The position numbers were made by a program, and so were the translations under genes. This document shows positions 8,926 to 18,623 of a DNA stretch of 64,000 bases, in pieces. The notes under the pieces are model-generated. The model worked only from the letters and a program-made list of their open reading frames with translations. It made no database searches and was not told the DNA's origin. How positions within the stretch are numbered: the stretch's first letter is position 1; each line of letters begins with the position of its first letter. Source of the DNA: Scytonema tolypothrichoides VB-61278 (GTDB taxonomy: Bacteria; Cyanobacteriota; Cyanobacteriia; Cyanobacteriales; Nostocaceae); NCBI RefSeq assembly GCF_000828085.3, contig NZ_JXCA02000001.1, positions 1,131,191 through 1,195,190 of the forward strand. The letters are read 5' to 3'.

Positions 8926-9191
8926 ATAAATCAATTTATAAAACTATTTTTCATATGTTTCAACCGTATCTAGGCTGCCAAAGAAACGACTCACCCAGAA
9001 GAAGTAGTTTTCGCTTCTTGGCAGTGCGTACATAGGTCAACAGCCAGCATGAGTTGCTCGCTATTATTCTACGGATATTATTCATATTCAGGAACTTTGT
9101 TTCCGCATTTTTTTGCTAATTTTAATTCATAAAAATGAAGATAGGGGAAAATTGTCTTCCCCTACGACTTTGGCTAAATTTCTGACTTTAT

Positions 9192-10568
9192 TTACTCACC
9201 TGCTAGGAGGATGTCTGTACTACTGTTCCCTTCTTCACAAATGGAATCAAAAGCCTTAATATAACTTTTGCGCCGCCAGAGAAAAGCTGCACCCAAAGCA
9301 CCTAAACTTAACAGACCGAATATAGAATCTGATTCCGGGACTTTTTTGACAAGAGTGTCATAAGTGTAGCTGTACTTCCGCCAATCCAGAGTGTCTACCG
9401 GTCTGACGATATCACCGGGTGCGATACTTGGTAAATATGGTTTGATATCTATGCTACCAATTGAGCCGGGTATAGAATCACCTCCGTCCCAAGGCCACAT
9501 TCGATCATAGAGATTGTGTCCGTAAGGTTCTGTACCTGGAACAGCATAAAATTCGCTACCTTGGCGACCATTATTCTGCCATTCGGCCCAAAGACGATCT
9601 ATGTTGGTATGAAGCAGCCAGAAAACTGGGTCGTTGGGAGAACCAGGAGTGTTACTCATGGTGCCGAATGTTAGTATGCGTCGATCCGTCTCGTTCGGAT
9701 TAGGATTAGCCACACTCCCACCAACCAATCCATGAACGAGGTTATGATTACATGGGTTTTGACATTCACTTTGAGTGCCGTCTGGATTGATGGTAATTTC
9801 TCCCTCTATGAAACGGCGAAACGTAGCATAATCTGGTGACTGGACTATTCGGTTTGTTTGTGCCTGATCTAAGGGGAATCCAAATCCAGGAGGCGCATCT
9901 GGGGGTGGGAGATAGCGTACGAGTGACGTGCCTAGAGTTTCGGCTGTACCGATGTTACTATGTAAGCCCGGGATGATAGTCCAGCCATTAGCTTCGGAAA
10001 AATTACCGGACACGACCGGACCCCCATCAAGCCTAATGGTAGGTCTACCATCTGGATACTCAATAATTAGTGTTGATCCTGAGCCATTTGTCCCCAAAAA
10101 GTTGGGATCAAAAATAACGCCAACAGATCTTGGATCTGCCCAATCCCAGTAGGGAAGAGTGACGTTAGGATTGACTGATTGCAAAGCTTTTTCAAATCGG
10201 CTTAAATATTCACGGTGCCAAGGTAAAAATCCCCCATGTTCATGAGCCGCATCAGCTCCACTCGCAGGTCCTGTAGAAGGTGTGTCTTGTGGTAGCATAA
10301 CCTGACCACCCAATTGCATTGGGTCAAATGTCATTGCTCCTGCATGAATGGCAACAGTCTCGTCATACAGACTCACGCCCTTGTCATTATTGCCAGGTGT
10401 GTTTTTTAATGTTTTGATAGCATTAACAAAGTCTGCTTTTTCCTCTGGTGTTAGGTCAATAGCGTTTTTTCTCACCAAGGTAGAAGCCATTGCTGGAATT
10501 TCCAACATAGTCATGGCAATAGCCATGCCAACACTTATTGTTGTGACGATTTTTTGAATAAGCTTCAT
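9192..10568 (-). CDS. Secreted tyrosinase-family copper oxidase with PEP-CTERM-like tail
   Basis: A type-3 copper protein likely oxidising phenols. Residues 1-28 form a signal peptide ending in AMA. CuA histidines are in AIHAGAM and AHEHGGFLPWHREYL; CuB histidines are in HNLVHGLVGG and NDPVFWLLHTNIDRLWAEWQ. Near the C-terminus VPESDSIFGLLSLGALGAAF followed by LWRRK looks like a PEP-CTERM sorting signal (exosortase-type), so the enzyme is probably surface-displayed. A further 20 or so residues after the RRK anchor is longer than usual. Cyanobacterial tyrosinases can be part of scytonemin clusters, but no scytonemin gene is adjacent here. Confidence 0.9.
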   Translation of the reverse strand: MKLIQKIVTTISVGMAIAMTMLEIPAMASTLVRKNAIDLTPEEKADFVNAIKTLKNTPGNNDKGVSLYDETVAIHAGAMTFDPMQLGGQVMLPQDTPSTGPASGADAAHEHGGFLPWHREYLSRFEKALQSVNPNVTLPYWDWADPRSVGVIFDPNFLGTNGSGSTLIIEYPDGRPTIRLDGGPVVSGNFSEANGWTIIPGLHSNIGTAETLGTSLVRYLPPPDAPPGFGFPLDQAQTNRIVQSPDYATFRRFIEGEITINPDGTQSECQNPCNHNLVHGLVGGSVANPNPNETDRRILTFGTMSNTPGSPNDPVFWLLHTNIDRLWAEWQNNGRQGSEFYAVPGTEPYGHNLYDRMWPWDGGDSIPGSIGSIDIKPYLPSIAPGDIVRPVDTLDWRKYSYTYDTLVKKVPESDSIFGLLSLGALGAAFLWRRKSYIKAFDSICEEGNSSTDILLAGE

Positions 10569-10842
10569 AGTCTTGTCTGTGCTCTACTAGAAACGTCGTG
10601 TGAATATGCGACCTAGTAGTGCACCCTGTACGCAAGCTATGTCGTCTGCACGTGTTAAATAATTAACGACGCTCGGCGGGCGATGCTTTATCTCATTCCT
10701 AAAAGAAAGCAGATCACCCGTCCTATTTAGGTAATTAGGCTACACATATTAATATGAAAAATTACTGTAGCTACACTTGATATAAAAAGTTACTAAAGTT
10801 AGGTGAGAAAGTTTGAAGAATTACTAAAGTTAGTTGACTTAC

Positions 10843-11034
10843 ATCTTGCACCTGAGCCATAACATGTAACAAGAATGACATTTTATTTCACTTCGTTCTC
10901 GTCCGCCTAGGACTGTAAGTCCCAGGCTAATAAGCGAAGTCCATTAAAATGGACTAAAACTGGAACTAATTTTTGAGTATTTTTAAACATTAAACAATAA
11001 AAGTATTAGTGGTTTACTCGTAATGGTGCAAGAT
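10843..11034. mobile_element. MITE-like dispersed repeat, copy A (192 bp)
   Basis: The element is bounded by ATCTTGCACC (10843-10852) and its exact complement GGTGCAAGAT (11025-11034). Inside are a hairpin GCCTAGGACT/AGTCCCAGGC and a palindrome AGTCCATT-AA-AATGGACT. A diverged copy in the same orientation lies at 55188-55373. No coding capacity is present. The rest of the 719-base gap (10569-11287) shows only AT-rich DNA with TTACTAAAGTTAG twice (about 10789 and 10821). Confidence 0.75.
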
Positions 11035-11225
11035 CTCAGTTTATCCACTTTAATTATCAATAATCTTACATATCGCTTTTCAAGCATCTACTATCTGGTG
11101 AACAATTCAACTGTGCTTCATATGATAGGGGTATTACATATCACATTTTTGTTCCTATTATCAATTTTTGTGTCAACTACATAAGATTGTGAAGTACTAT
11201 TTTTTACATAAACTAAAAAGCAAAG

Positions 11226-11259
11226 CCCCTGAACTACCCTACTAAGGGTGAGTCAGGGG
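11226..11259 (-). terminator. Terminator hairpin after the Ca2+/H+ antiporter gene
   Basis: CCCCTGA at 11226-11232 pairs with TCAGGGG at 11253-11259, with an inner CTACCCT/AGGGTGAG helix. On the minus strand it comes 28 bases after the stop and is followed by a T-rich stretch. Confidence 0.75.
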
Positions 11260-11287
11260 ATCATCCATAATTGCAGCTAAGCTATTC

Positions 11288-12379
11288 TCAAACCATACCA
11301 TTAACAACTGGAAGGAAGTAGAAAGCAAACCCCAACACTGCATATGCTGCTAAGAGTAGTACGCCTTCTAACCAATTTGACTTACCGTCGGAACTGATGC
11401 TATTTGCAATTAACACCGCTACAGCCACAGCTACCAATTCAAAAGGATTAAAATTTAAATCCATCGGTTGACCAAGTACCCACCCTGCTAAAACTAAAAA
11501 GGGAGCAACAAATAGAGCAATCTGCATACTTGATCCCACCGCCACAGAAACAGAAAGATCCATTTTATCTTTCATAGCCACAGTAACAGCTGTTGCGTGT
11601 TCTGCAGCATTGCCAATAATGGGTACCAGGATCACCCCTGTAAAAAGTGCTGTCAAACCTAACTCTGATGTAGCTACTTCTAAAGAATCAACTAGCAATT
11701 CTGATTCCAATGCAACTAACAGGGTACATACTAGTAGCACCCCAGTCCACAACCAAATATTTGGTTTCTTGAGATGTGTTTCCTCTTCGTCTGTTTCTGC
11801 CATACCCACTTCGTAAAGATAAGTGTGGGTTTTCATGGAAAATAACAAAGTTAGGGCATAGACGAGAATGAGTACCACAGCAACGGCAAGGGACAGATCT
11901 TGCAGGGTTTTTTCCTCAATCCCTTTAGCGGTAAATTTCATCGCTGTGGGCAATAGAATTGCAATCACCGCCAAATTCATAGAAGAAGCGTTGACTCGCG
12001 CGACAACTGGCTGAAATGTCTGTTCTTTGTAGCGCAGTCCACCTAAAAACATGGAAAGACCCATCACCAGTAGTAAGTTGCCGATAATTGATCCGGTGAT
12101 ACTGGCTTTGACGACATTCACAAGTCCGGCGTTTAGGGCAACTAAGGCAATAATCAGTTCTGTGGCGTTACCAAAGGTGGCGTTCAGCAACCCCCCTAGT
12201 GTTGGACCAACCACCACAGCCACTTCTTCTGTAGCTGTCCCCATCCAAGCTGCTAAGGGCAAAATAGCTAAACCAGCAGTGATAAAAACTGTTAACTCTC
12301 CCCACTCTAAGTAATGAGCCGCTATGGAAACCGGAATAAACAGTAACAAAACCAAAAATAGAATGTTTTTACCTGACAT
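11288..12379 (-). CDS. cax: Calcium/proton exchanger (CaCA family, CAX type)
   Basis: A 363-residue integral membrane antiporter with about 10-11 hydrophobic segments. The two duplicated alpha-repeat signatures are clear: GLLNATFGNATELIIALVAL in the first half and PIIGNAAEHATAVTVAMKDK in the second, with a short acidic loop (ETDEEETH) between the halves. These Glu residues form the ion-exchange site in CAX proteins. Expected role is Ca2+ export driven by the proton gradient. The frame starts at ATG 12379 and the gene is monocistronic. Confidence 0.93.
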   Translation of the reverse strand: MSGKNILFLVLLLFIPVSIAAHYLEWGELTVFITAGLAILPLAAWMGTATEEVAVVVGPTLGGLLNATFGNATELIIALVALNAGLVNVVKASITGSIIGNLLLVMGLSMFLGGLRYKEQTFQPVVARVNASSMNLAVIAILLPTAMKFTAKGIEEKTLQDLSLAVAVVLILVYALTLLFSMKTHTYLYEVGMAETDEEETHLKKPNIWLWTGVLLVCTLLVALESELLVDSLEVATSELGLTALFTGVILVPIIGNAAEHATAVTVAMKDKMDLSVSVAVGSSMQIALFVAPFLVLAGWVLGQPMDLNFNPFELVAVAVAVLIANSISSDGKSNWLEGVLLLAAYAVLGFAFYFLPVVNGMV

Positions 12380-12834
12380 TTGTCATTTTGAACTGAAAGT
12401 ATTAATTAGAAACAGATGCCTGAGGAGGAAGTCCTCCGCAAATCCTGGGCACAATGAGTTTTCTGTGGAACAGAGTCCTGAGTTTTGAATAGTTTTGAAT
12501 ATATTACACTACAACACTCAGCACTCGTGTAGACCAAACTCTAGTAGTCTGCCAAAGCAACTTTGATGGGTTAACAGCAGCAAGAAAAATCTCTTTCTCC
12601 CCCTGCTTCCCCAACTTCCCCTGCTCCCCCTACTTACCCTAACCCGGCAATTTTGGGTTGGTCGAGTACTAGGATACTCCCAGCCCTCTAATTCAGGAGT
12701 TCTCAAATTTGACTATTTGCTTTCTCGACTGAGATTTGTAAAATAAAATTGCAATATGAGTACAATCCGAAATGTTTCGTTGCAAAAGTTTCCAATAAAC
12801 TTACGATTTTACACCAAGGATGGGGTTTAATATA

Positions 12835-13068
12835 TTAAAAGACAATTAAATTTTTAGTAGTACCAACGACAAAGCCTGCTAACATGGCTTGTGTCAATGA
12901 TTGACTGCATCGGGCAAAGCGCTGCTTGATAATGCAGATTACCCCCAACACGAACACCACTACCTCGGAATTTGGTTTGATCTCATAGTTGCTGTTGAAA
13001 CTAACTGTTGTTGAAATGCCGCTGTAGGAAGGTTTATCAGCATTATCAAAAAACGCAACTGCAAGCAC
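12835..13068 (-). CDS. Possible small hypothetical membrane protein
   Basis: A frame of up to 77 codons reads KPNSEVVVFVLGVICIIKQR, then a segment ending in a hydrophobic AMLAGFVVGTTKNLIVF. Two hydrophobic stretches separated by a basic segment look protein-like rather than random. The only start near its beginning is GTG at 13068, inside the leader of the opposite gene, and the true start may be further in. I do not recognise it. The rest of the 12380-13091 gap has CT-rich octamer repeats (about 12597-12650) and nothing else I can support. Confidence 0.35.
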   Translation of the reverse strand: MLAVAFFDNADKPSYSGISTTVSFNSNYEIKPNSEVVVFVLGVICIIKQRFARCSQSLTQAMLAGFVVGTTKNLIVF

Positions 13069-13091
13069 TGTTTATTTTTTGGAATAACTTC

Positions 13092-15800
13092 ATGACTTCT
13101 GCTGCTGAACTACCAGCTAGTACTGGTTCAAACTTGACGCCGCATGAAAATATCAAAAACACCAAAATGCCCGATCCCCTGAGACAGGCTACTGGTGTTT
13201 ACGTCACTGTTCATGGGCATTTTTATCAACCACCACGAGAAAACCCTTATCTAGACGCGATTGAGCGCCAATCTGGTGCAGCGCCTTTCCATGATTGGAA
13301 CGAACGAATTCATCATGAATGCTATCGCCCCAATGCCTTTGCCAGGGTGTTAAATGAACGAGGCGAAGTGGTGGGGATCGTGAATAATTATGAGTATTTG
13401 AGCTTTAATATAGGACCAACGCTGATGTCGTGGCTAGAACGCCACGATGTAGAGGTTTATCAGCGAATTTTGGAAGCAGATGCGAAAAGTTGCGATCGCC
13501 TAAACGGACATGGTAATGCGATCGCCCAAGTATATAACCACATCATCATGCCCCTGGCAAACGAGCATGATAAATACACCCAAATCCGCTGGGGCAAAGA
13601 AGATTTCCGCTCCCGCTTTGGACGCGAACCCGAAGGAATGTGGCTGGCGGAAACTGCTGTAGACTACGCCACATTGAAAGCTTTAGTCGATGAGGGAATT
13701 CGCTTTATTGTGCTTGCACCATCACAAGCACAACGTTGTCGTCTTTTACCCACCGAGGATAATCCCAACCCTGAATGGCACGAAGTTGGTGGGAATCAGA
13801 TTGATCCCACACGCCCATATCGTTGCTTTTTGAAAGAGAGTGAGGAATTAGAACAAGAAGCAGGATCAGATAACTCATCTCTCCAATCCCGCCGCTACAT
13901 AGACATCTTCTTCTACGATGGTCCGATCTCCCGAGATATGGGTTTTAGTGATGTCCTGTTCAATTCCAATCATTTAGCAGGACGCATTGGTTCAGCAGTG
14001 CGTGGGGATCATCGTCCTGCACAGTTAATTTCTGTCGCCACAGATGGGGAAACCTTTGGACATCACAAAGGCGGAACCGAGAAAACATTAGCCTATGCCT
14101 TTACACAAGAGTTTCCCCATTGGGGTTGGACAGTCAGCAACTTTGCTCACTACCTCAGCTTAAATACTCCTACATGGGAAGTAAAACTCAAGCCAGTCAC
14201 AGCTTGGAGTTGCGCCCACGGCGTGGATAGATGGCAAGATGATTGCGGTTGTGGTGGTGGCGGCACATGGCACCAAAAATGGCGTCGCCCCTTACGGGAT
14301 GCGTTGAATTGGCTCCGGGATCAGCTCATTTCCGTGTACGAACAACATGGTAAACAGTTTTTCGTTGATCCCTGGCAGGCAAGAGATGAATATATCCAAG
14401 TGATACGCGATCGCTCTCCAGAAAATGTGAGTCGCTTCCTGTCACGTCATCAAACTCGTAAACTCACAGCCAGTGAACAAATAGACGCCCTGCGCTTATT
14501 GGAAATGCAACGTCATGCTTTGCTCATGTTCACCAGTTGTGGATGGTTTTTTGAAGAACTTTCGCGTCCAGAGGGAACACAAATTCTGCGTTACGCCGCC
14601 CGTGCTTTGGAACTCGCAGGGGATGTCGCTGGCGTACAGTTGGAAAAAGAGTTCATCAAACGCCTAACCCAAGCACCCAGCAATGTTGATTCGTTCAAAC
14701 ATGGTGGCGAAGTTTATCGCCAGTTGGTGCTTACAGCTCAAGTCAGCTTTAAACAAGTTGCTGCCCAATACGCCATTACTTCACTATTTGCCAACCACAA
14801 ACCTGTAGAGACGTCCCAGACAGCGTCTTCACAAAATGGGCACAATGGTTCCATCAAACATTCTCATCCACATCAAAAGCGGGTTTATTGCTACACCGCC
14901 AACGAACTCGATTACCAATTGCAACGGATGGGATCATTGACTTTGGCGGTAGGAAATTTGAACCTCGTCTCAGAGATTACCTGGGAAAGCGAACATTTAG
15001 TGTTTGCAGTTCTGCATCTTGGTGGTTGGGATTTCCATTGTTGCATTCAACCTTTCGAGGGACGACTGGCTTACACTGAGTTGAAAGAAAAGCTGTTTGG
15101 GGCGCTACAAGAGGCTAGTGCAGCTCACACGATCCTAGCTATGACGCAGTTGTTTGGTGAAGAATCTTTCAGCTTGCGGAATCTATTTGCAGAAGAACGC
15201 CACCGACTCATGCACCTCTTGAGTCAAGAAACCCTGTCACGATTGGATCAACTTTATACTCAAGCATACCGTGATAATTACGGTGTACTGATGGCGTTTC
15301 ATCGTGATGAAGTTCCTGCACCGCGAGAGTTGCAAGTTGCAGCAGAAATTGCCTTGGGTTCTCGATGTATGATAAATTTACGCTCACTTGAGCAAGACAT
15401 CGCTGAACCGCTATCAAGTTGGAATCACATCGTCGAGTTAGAGGCGATCGCCACAGAAACCAAGCACCTGCATTGTCATCTAAATATACCCGAAGGCAAG
15501 CAGATGTTAGAGCAGTTGATATTGCGTTCTCTCTGGCAATTGTTGCATGATCCCAACGGGACTTTTGATGCAGATTTACAACGCCTAGAACGATTAATTG
15601 ATGTGGCAAATCAGTTAAATCTTGGTATCTCTCTTGAGCGTTCTCAAGAACTCTACTTCAGTTGTTTGCACAGTCTGATTGTGCCACTCTTTATGGCTAA
15701 AACTACTCAAAGTCAGGATACCGCTCAGTGCCGTCAGTTGTTGAAACTGGGGCAAAAGTTAAGGGTAGATGTGAGTACTTGGTTAAGTCAGTTGGGCTGA
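13092..15800 (+). CDS. GH57-fold glycoside hydrolase with DUF3536 domain
   Basis: A 902-residue enzyme-like protein. The N-terminal half is a GH57 barrel: VYVTVHGHFYQPPRENPYLD at the start, later MWLAETAVDYATLKAL carrying the expected nucleophile Glu, and VATDGETFGHHKGG with the second acidic residue. The C-terminal half belongs to DUF3536, which is usually fused to this barrel in cyanobacteria. A role on alpha-glucans is expected from the family, but substrate is unproven. ATG at 13092 (MTSAAELP) is preferred over an in-frame start at 13008, which would overlap the possible opposite frame. A Cys/Gly-rich stretch DDCGCGGGGTWHQKW is conserved-looking and could bind metal. Confidence 0.88.
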   Translation: MTSAAELPASTGSNLTPHENIKNTKMPDPLRQATGVYVTVHGHFYQPPRENPYLDAIERQSGAAPFHDWNERIHHECYRPNAFARVLNERGEVVGIVNNYEYLSFNIGPTLMSWLERHDVEVYQRILEADAKSCDRLNGHGNAIAQVYNHIIMPLANEHDKYTQIRWGKEDFRSRFGREPEGMWLAETAVDYATLKALVDEGIRFIVLAPSQAQRCRLLPTEDNPNPEWHEVGGNQIDPTRPYRCFLKESEELEQEAGSDNSSLQSRRYIDIFFYDGPISRDMGFSDVLFNSNHLAGRIGSAVRGDHRPAQLISVATDGETFGHHKGGTEKTLAYAFTQEFPHWGWTVSNFAHYLSLNTPTWEVKLKPVTAWSCAHGVDRWQDDCGCGGGGTWHQKWRRPLRDALNWLRDQLISVYEQHGKQFFVDPWQARDEYIQVIRDRSPENVSRFLSRHQTRKLTASEQIDALRLLEMQRHALLMFTSCGWFFEELSRPEGTQILRYAARALELAGDVAGVQLEKEFIKRLTQAPSNVDSFKHGGEVYRQLVLTAQVSFKQVAAQYAITSLFANHKPVETSQTASSQNGHNGSIKHSHPHQKRVYCYTANELDYQLQRMGSLTLAVGNLNLVSEITWESEHLVFAVLHLGGWDFHCCIQPFEGRLAYTELKEKLFGALQEASAAHTILAMTQLFGEESFSLRNLFAEERHRLMHLLSQETLSRLDQLYTQAYRDNYGVLMAFHRDEVPAPRELQVAAEIALGSRCMINLRSLEQDIAEPLSSWNHIVELEAIATETKHLHCHLNIPEGKQMLEQLILRSLWQLLHDPNGTFDADLQRLERLIDVANQLNLGISLERSQELYFSCLHSLIVPLFMAKTTQSQDTAQCRQLLKLGQKLRVDVSTWLSQLG

Positions 15801-15828
15801 GATTCTTATTTTGCGTAACAAAAATCTT

Positions 15829-15853
15829 TCCCTCTCCTTTATAAGGAGAGGGA
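15829..15853. repeat. Palindromic repeat / possible terminator
   Basis: TCCCTCTCCTT (15829-15839), loop TAT, then the perfect complement. It lies 29 bases after the GH57 stop and may end that transcript, although no U-run follows. AACTGATA heptamers occur three times nearby (about 16005-16030). Confidence 0.6.
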
Positions 15854-16046
15854 TGCCCGATAGGGCAGGGTGAGGTTTTCCCGGAATTTTGGGTAATTTG
15901 ATCAAGGGATACTCGACAGGGTAGGTTATAAAAAGTGAAAAACAGTCATACCCGACGCCTTCAGTGTTCTTGGTGTGGTGTTTTCCCCAGTTCGCCATGA
16001 AACTATAACTGATAACTGATAACTGATAACTCTGTGAGGTGAATTG

Positions 16047-16286
16047 TCAATCTACTAACTTTTGACCAACCGCAATAGCTGTAGCTGCTCCAACTCCAGC
16101 ACACAACCCTACTGCCATAGCGTTTATGACTTTATTCTTTAAAGATGCGCTTAATGAGCATCGTATGGGTAATAATGTAAAATTGCAATCACTATTTTCT
16201 ATCCAGCCAGATACACCCCCAACAAACATTCCTCCTAGCGCACAAAGGCAGAAAAATATCAGGAAGCGCTTTTCTTTTTTATTCAT
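16047..16286 (-). CDS. Small hypothetical membrane protein
   Basis: A 79-residue protein with a hydrophobic segment at about residues 8-28 (FLIFFCLCALGGMFVGGVSG), a cysteine-containing loop and a second hydrophobic Gly/Ala-rich segment at about 56-74. Two-pass membrane topology is likely. No family is recognised. ATG at 16286 has no clear Shine-Dalgarno. It diverges from the nuclease gene at 16411. Confidence 0.55.
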   Translation of the reverse strand: MNKKEKRFLIFFCLCALGGMFVGGVSGWIENSDCNFTLLPIRCSLSASLKNKVINAMAVGLCAGVGAATAIAVGQKLVD

Positions 16287-16410
16287 TGACAGATAAAAAG
16301 AACAACTTTAAAATATATGCTTATTTTTTTGTGATAACAACAGATAGTTAAATTTATTAACTCCTAAGAAATACATTCTGTGGAGCTTGAAATAGAAAAC
16401 AGATTTTGAA

Positions 16411-16959
16411 ATGAAACAGACGTTAATTTGGCTTTGTGCAGCTACCCTCATTTTTGGTTTGATGAGCTGTGATCGTATTTTTCCCTCTGGTGACTTAGTG
16501 CAAAAAGTTAGTGATGGTGATACTCTGGCGGTGAAAGACGCCAAGGGGGACAAAATCAATGTGCGGTTTGCATGTGTGGATGCACCGGAAATCCCGCACT
16601 CTAAGAAGGAAAAAGAAAGTAAAAGTTCTGTGTTTCGCAACCAATTTGATTGGGGTGCAAAGGCGCAAGAACGGGTGCAGGAACTGGTGAAACAAGGAGG
16701 CGATCGCGTCAAACTAAATATCACCGATAGCGATAGGTACGGACGCAAAGTGGCTGAAATTCGTTTGCGCGACGGGACTTTTATCCAAGAAGTATTAGTA
16801 CGAGAGGGGTTAGCGCTTGTTTACCGTCCTTATTTAAACAAGTGTCCCAGCAGAAATATCATTGAACAAGCTGAAACTCAAGCAAAAAATAGTCGGCGAG
16901 GAGTCTGGAGTGATTCTAAGTTTGTCAAGCCTTGGGAGTACAGGAGTCTATATAAGTAA
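16411..16959 (+). CDS. Lipoprotein thermonuclease (SNase-like)
   Basis: A 182-residue staphylococcal-nuclease-like enzyme, calcium-dependent in its family, cutting DNA and RNA. The N-terminus is a lipoprotein signal with lipobox LMSC (Cys20), so the nuclease should be anchored outside the cytoplasmic membrane. The OB-fold core shows VSDGDTLAV, VRFACVDAPE, SDRYGRKVAEIRLRDG and a terminal VWSDSKFVKPWEYR, as expected. It is probably monocistronic; the downstream MOSC gene follows after about 50 bases on the same strand, so co-transcription is possible. Confidence 0.9.
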   Translation: MKQTLIWLCAATLIFGLMSCDRIFPSGDLVQKVSDGDTLAVKDAKGDKINVRFACVDAPEIPHSKKEKESKSSVFRNQFDWGAKAQERVQELVKQGGDRVKLNITDSDRYGRKVAEIRLRDGTFIQEVLVREGLALVYRPYLNKCPSRNIIEQAETQAKNSRRGVWSDSKFVKPWEYRSLYK

Positions 16960-17011
16960 CATTTAAAATCTGAGTAGCGAGTTTTGCAAGCTTCGTGAAA
17001 AGATTTTGATA

Positions 17012-17818
17012 ATGTCACCCTATCTAGCAGCAATTTCTATTTACCCGGTAAAATCTCTTGACAGAATTGATGTCAATCAAGCAACAATTCTTGAGAGTGG
17101 CGCACTTGAGCATGATCGAGAGTTCGCCTTATTTGATCAGCAAGGTCATTTTGTCAATGCAAAGCGCAATGCCAAGATTCACTTGTTGCGATCAACGTTT
17201 GATCCTAACTTAAAAACAATCTCCCTACACATTCAGGAGACTGACCAAAAAGCTATTTTCCAGGTTGATCATGAGCGAACCTTGCTAGAAGCCTGGTTCA
17301 GTGATTACTTTGCTTTTCCAGTTAAACTTGTGCAAAACACTAACTCAGGCTTTCCAGACGATACTGATGCCAAAGGACCCACTGTTATTAGTACAGCCAC
17401 ACTAGAAGAAGTTGCTTCCTGGTTTCCTGATGTGAGTGTTGATGAAATGCGACTCCGTCTGCGATCAAATATAGAAATTGGTGGAGTTCCACCATTTTGG
17501 GAAGATCAATTATTTACTGAACTAGGGAAGTACGTTCACTTTCAAGTGGGAGAAGTCTTGTTTGAGGGGATTAATCCTTGTCAGCGTTGCGTTGTTCCCT
17601 CACGAGATTCTCAAACAGGAAAGGTGACAACTCATTTTCAGAAGGTGTTTGTGGCTAAGCGCAAGGATTCTCTACCATCTTGGACGACGCCAACCCGTTT
17701 CAATCATTTCTACAAGTTAAGCGTGAATACAAACATACCTGCATCAGAAGCAGGAAAAATATTACATCAAGGAGATGAGGTCAAAATTTTGAGTGTCAGC
17801 GAAAGCAACCTTAGTTAA
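17012..17818 (+). CDS. MOSC domain protein (MOSC_N plus MOSC)
   Basis: A 268-residue protein with an N-terminal beta-barrel (AISIYPVKSLDRIDVNQATI, then ALEHDREFALFDQQGHFVNA) and a C-terminal MOSC domain containing the conserved Cys in INPCQRCVVPSRDSQTG. MOSC proteins bind molybdenum cofactor through this cysteine and act in sulfur or N-hydroxylated compound reduction (mARC/YcbX type). ATG at 17012 is chosen over a TTG two codons upstream. No ferredoxin domain is fused, unlike E. coli YcbX. Confidence 0.87.
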   Translation: MSPYLAAISIYPVKSLDRIDVNQATILESGALEHDREFALFDQQGHFVNAKRNAKIHLLRSTFDPNLKTISLHIQETDQKAIFQVDHERTLLEAWFSDYFAFPVKLVQNTNSGFPDDTDAKGPTVISTATLEEVASWFPDVSVDEMRLRLRSNIEIGGVPPFWEDQLFTELGKYVHFQVGEVLFEGINPCQRCVVPSRDSQTGKVTTHFQKVFVAKRKDSLPSWTTPTRFNHFYKLSVNTNIPASEAGKILHQGDEVKILSVSESNLS

Positions 17819-17925
17819 ATTTTTACAGATTTGTATGCAAATCATTCACTAAATGTACTCACAGCATGACAAAATCGAAAGATTGACAAACTTGTATATC
17901 TAGAGATAGAAATAGAGGTTCTGGT

Positions 17926-18570
17926 GTGAGTACATTCCTATCTAGTGTCGCTGTCTTACTCTCGACTTTGGCTTTATTATGCAGTGGCTATACAGCTTAC
18001 CAAGTTTTCACCTTACAACAGACGTTGAATGTTGCAACTGCTGGTAATAAGAACGCCACCACTTCTACTCAAAAAACTTCCAGTCCAGAAACCAGTACTG
18101 TTCCTCCTGACAATAAGCCTAATCCATCAGAAGCGTCTTCATCTTCAACCACAACAGCACAATCACCAGCCACCACTGGTAGTGGTATTAAACCGGGTCA
18201 ATTTGTGCAACCTTCCTTTGGAAAGAAAGCAGAAGTAGAGTTACTCTCGGTAAAGCGGATTAAAGATCCAGAAACAGGAAACCGTGATGTCGTGAATGTG
18301 CAGATGCGTATCCGTCGCGTGGCTACGGATGGAATTAATCCTGGTGAATCTGTAGGAGTCTACAACACAACAGCACGTAATCCTGACACAAGCGAAACCT
18401 ATAAAGGAGTTGACATCAAACGTTCAACGGGTAGTGTTGATCTATCTTCTTTGCGTCCTCAAGCTTCGGCTGATGCTTATGTGTGGTTAAGGATTCCTGA
18501 TAGCGTTAACAGCATAGACGTTTTTGTACCAGATACAGCGGCATTTAAAAATGTGCCGGTTTCTAATTAG
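17926..18570 (+). CDS. Membrane-anchored hypothetical protein with Ser/Thr/Pro linker
   Basis: A 214-residue protein beginning with a GTG start. Residues 4-25 are a hydrophobic anchor, residues 40-85 a Ser/Thr/Pro-rich linker (SSPETSTVPPDNKPNPSEAS), and the remainder a beta-rich domain (EVELLSVKRIKDPETGNRDV, then MRIRRVATDGINPGESVGVY) resembling DUF4352-like extracellular domains. The layout suggests an outward-facing domain on a flexible stalk. No function can be assigned. A hairpin follows 28 bases downstream. Confidence 0.75.
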   Translation: MSTFLSSVAVLLSTLALLCSGYTAYQVFTLQQTLNVATAGNKNATTSTQKTSSPETSTVPPDNKPNPSEASSSSTTTAQSPATTGSGIKPGQFVQPSFGKKAEVELLSVKRIKDPETGNRDVVNVQMRIRRVATDGINPGESVGVYNTTARNPDTSETYKGVDIKRSTGSVDLSSLRPQASADAYVWLRIPDSVNSIDVFVPDTAAFKNVPVSN

Positions 18571-18598
18571 TCCGGAGTCTTTGTATGAACAACAAGAC

Positions 18599-18623
18599 CC
18601 CCGACTTATCAAATAAGTCGGGG
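18599..18623. terminator. Hairpin between convergent genes
   Basis: CCCCGACTTAT (18599-18609), loop CAA, then the perfect complement (18613-18623). It sits 28 bases after the stop of the upstream plus-strand gene and 115 bases beyond the stop of the peptide gene on the other strand. There is no U-run, so it may be a repeat element acting as a terminator. Confidence 0.6.

Noticed and set aside
12518-12706. 62-codon minus-strand frame
   Set aside because: Its Arg/Gly/Ser-rich reading comes from a CT-rich octamer repeat.
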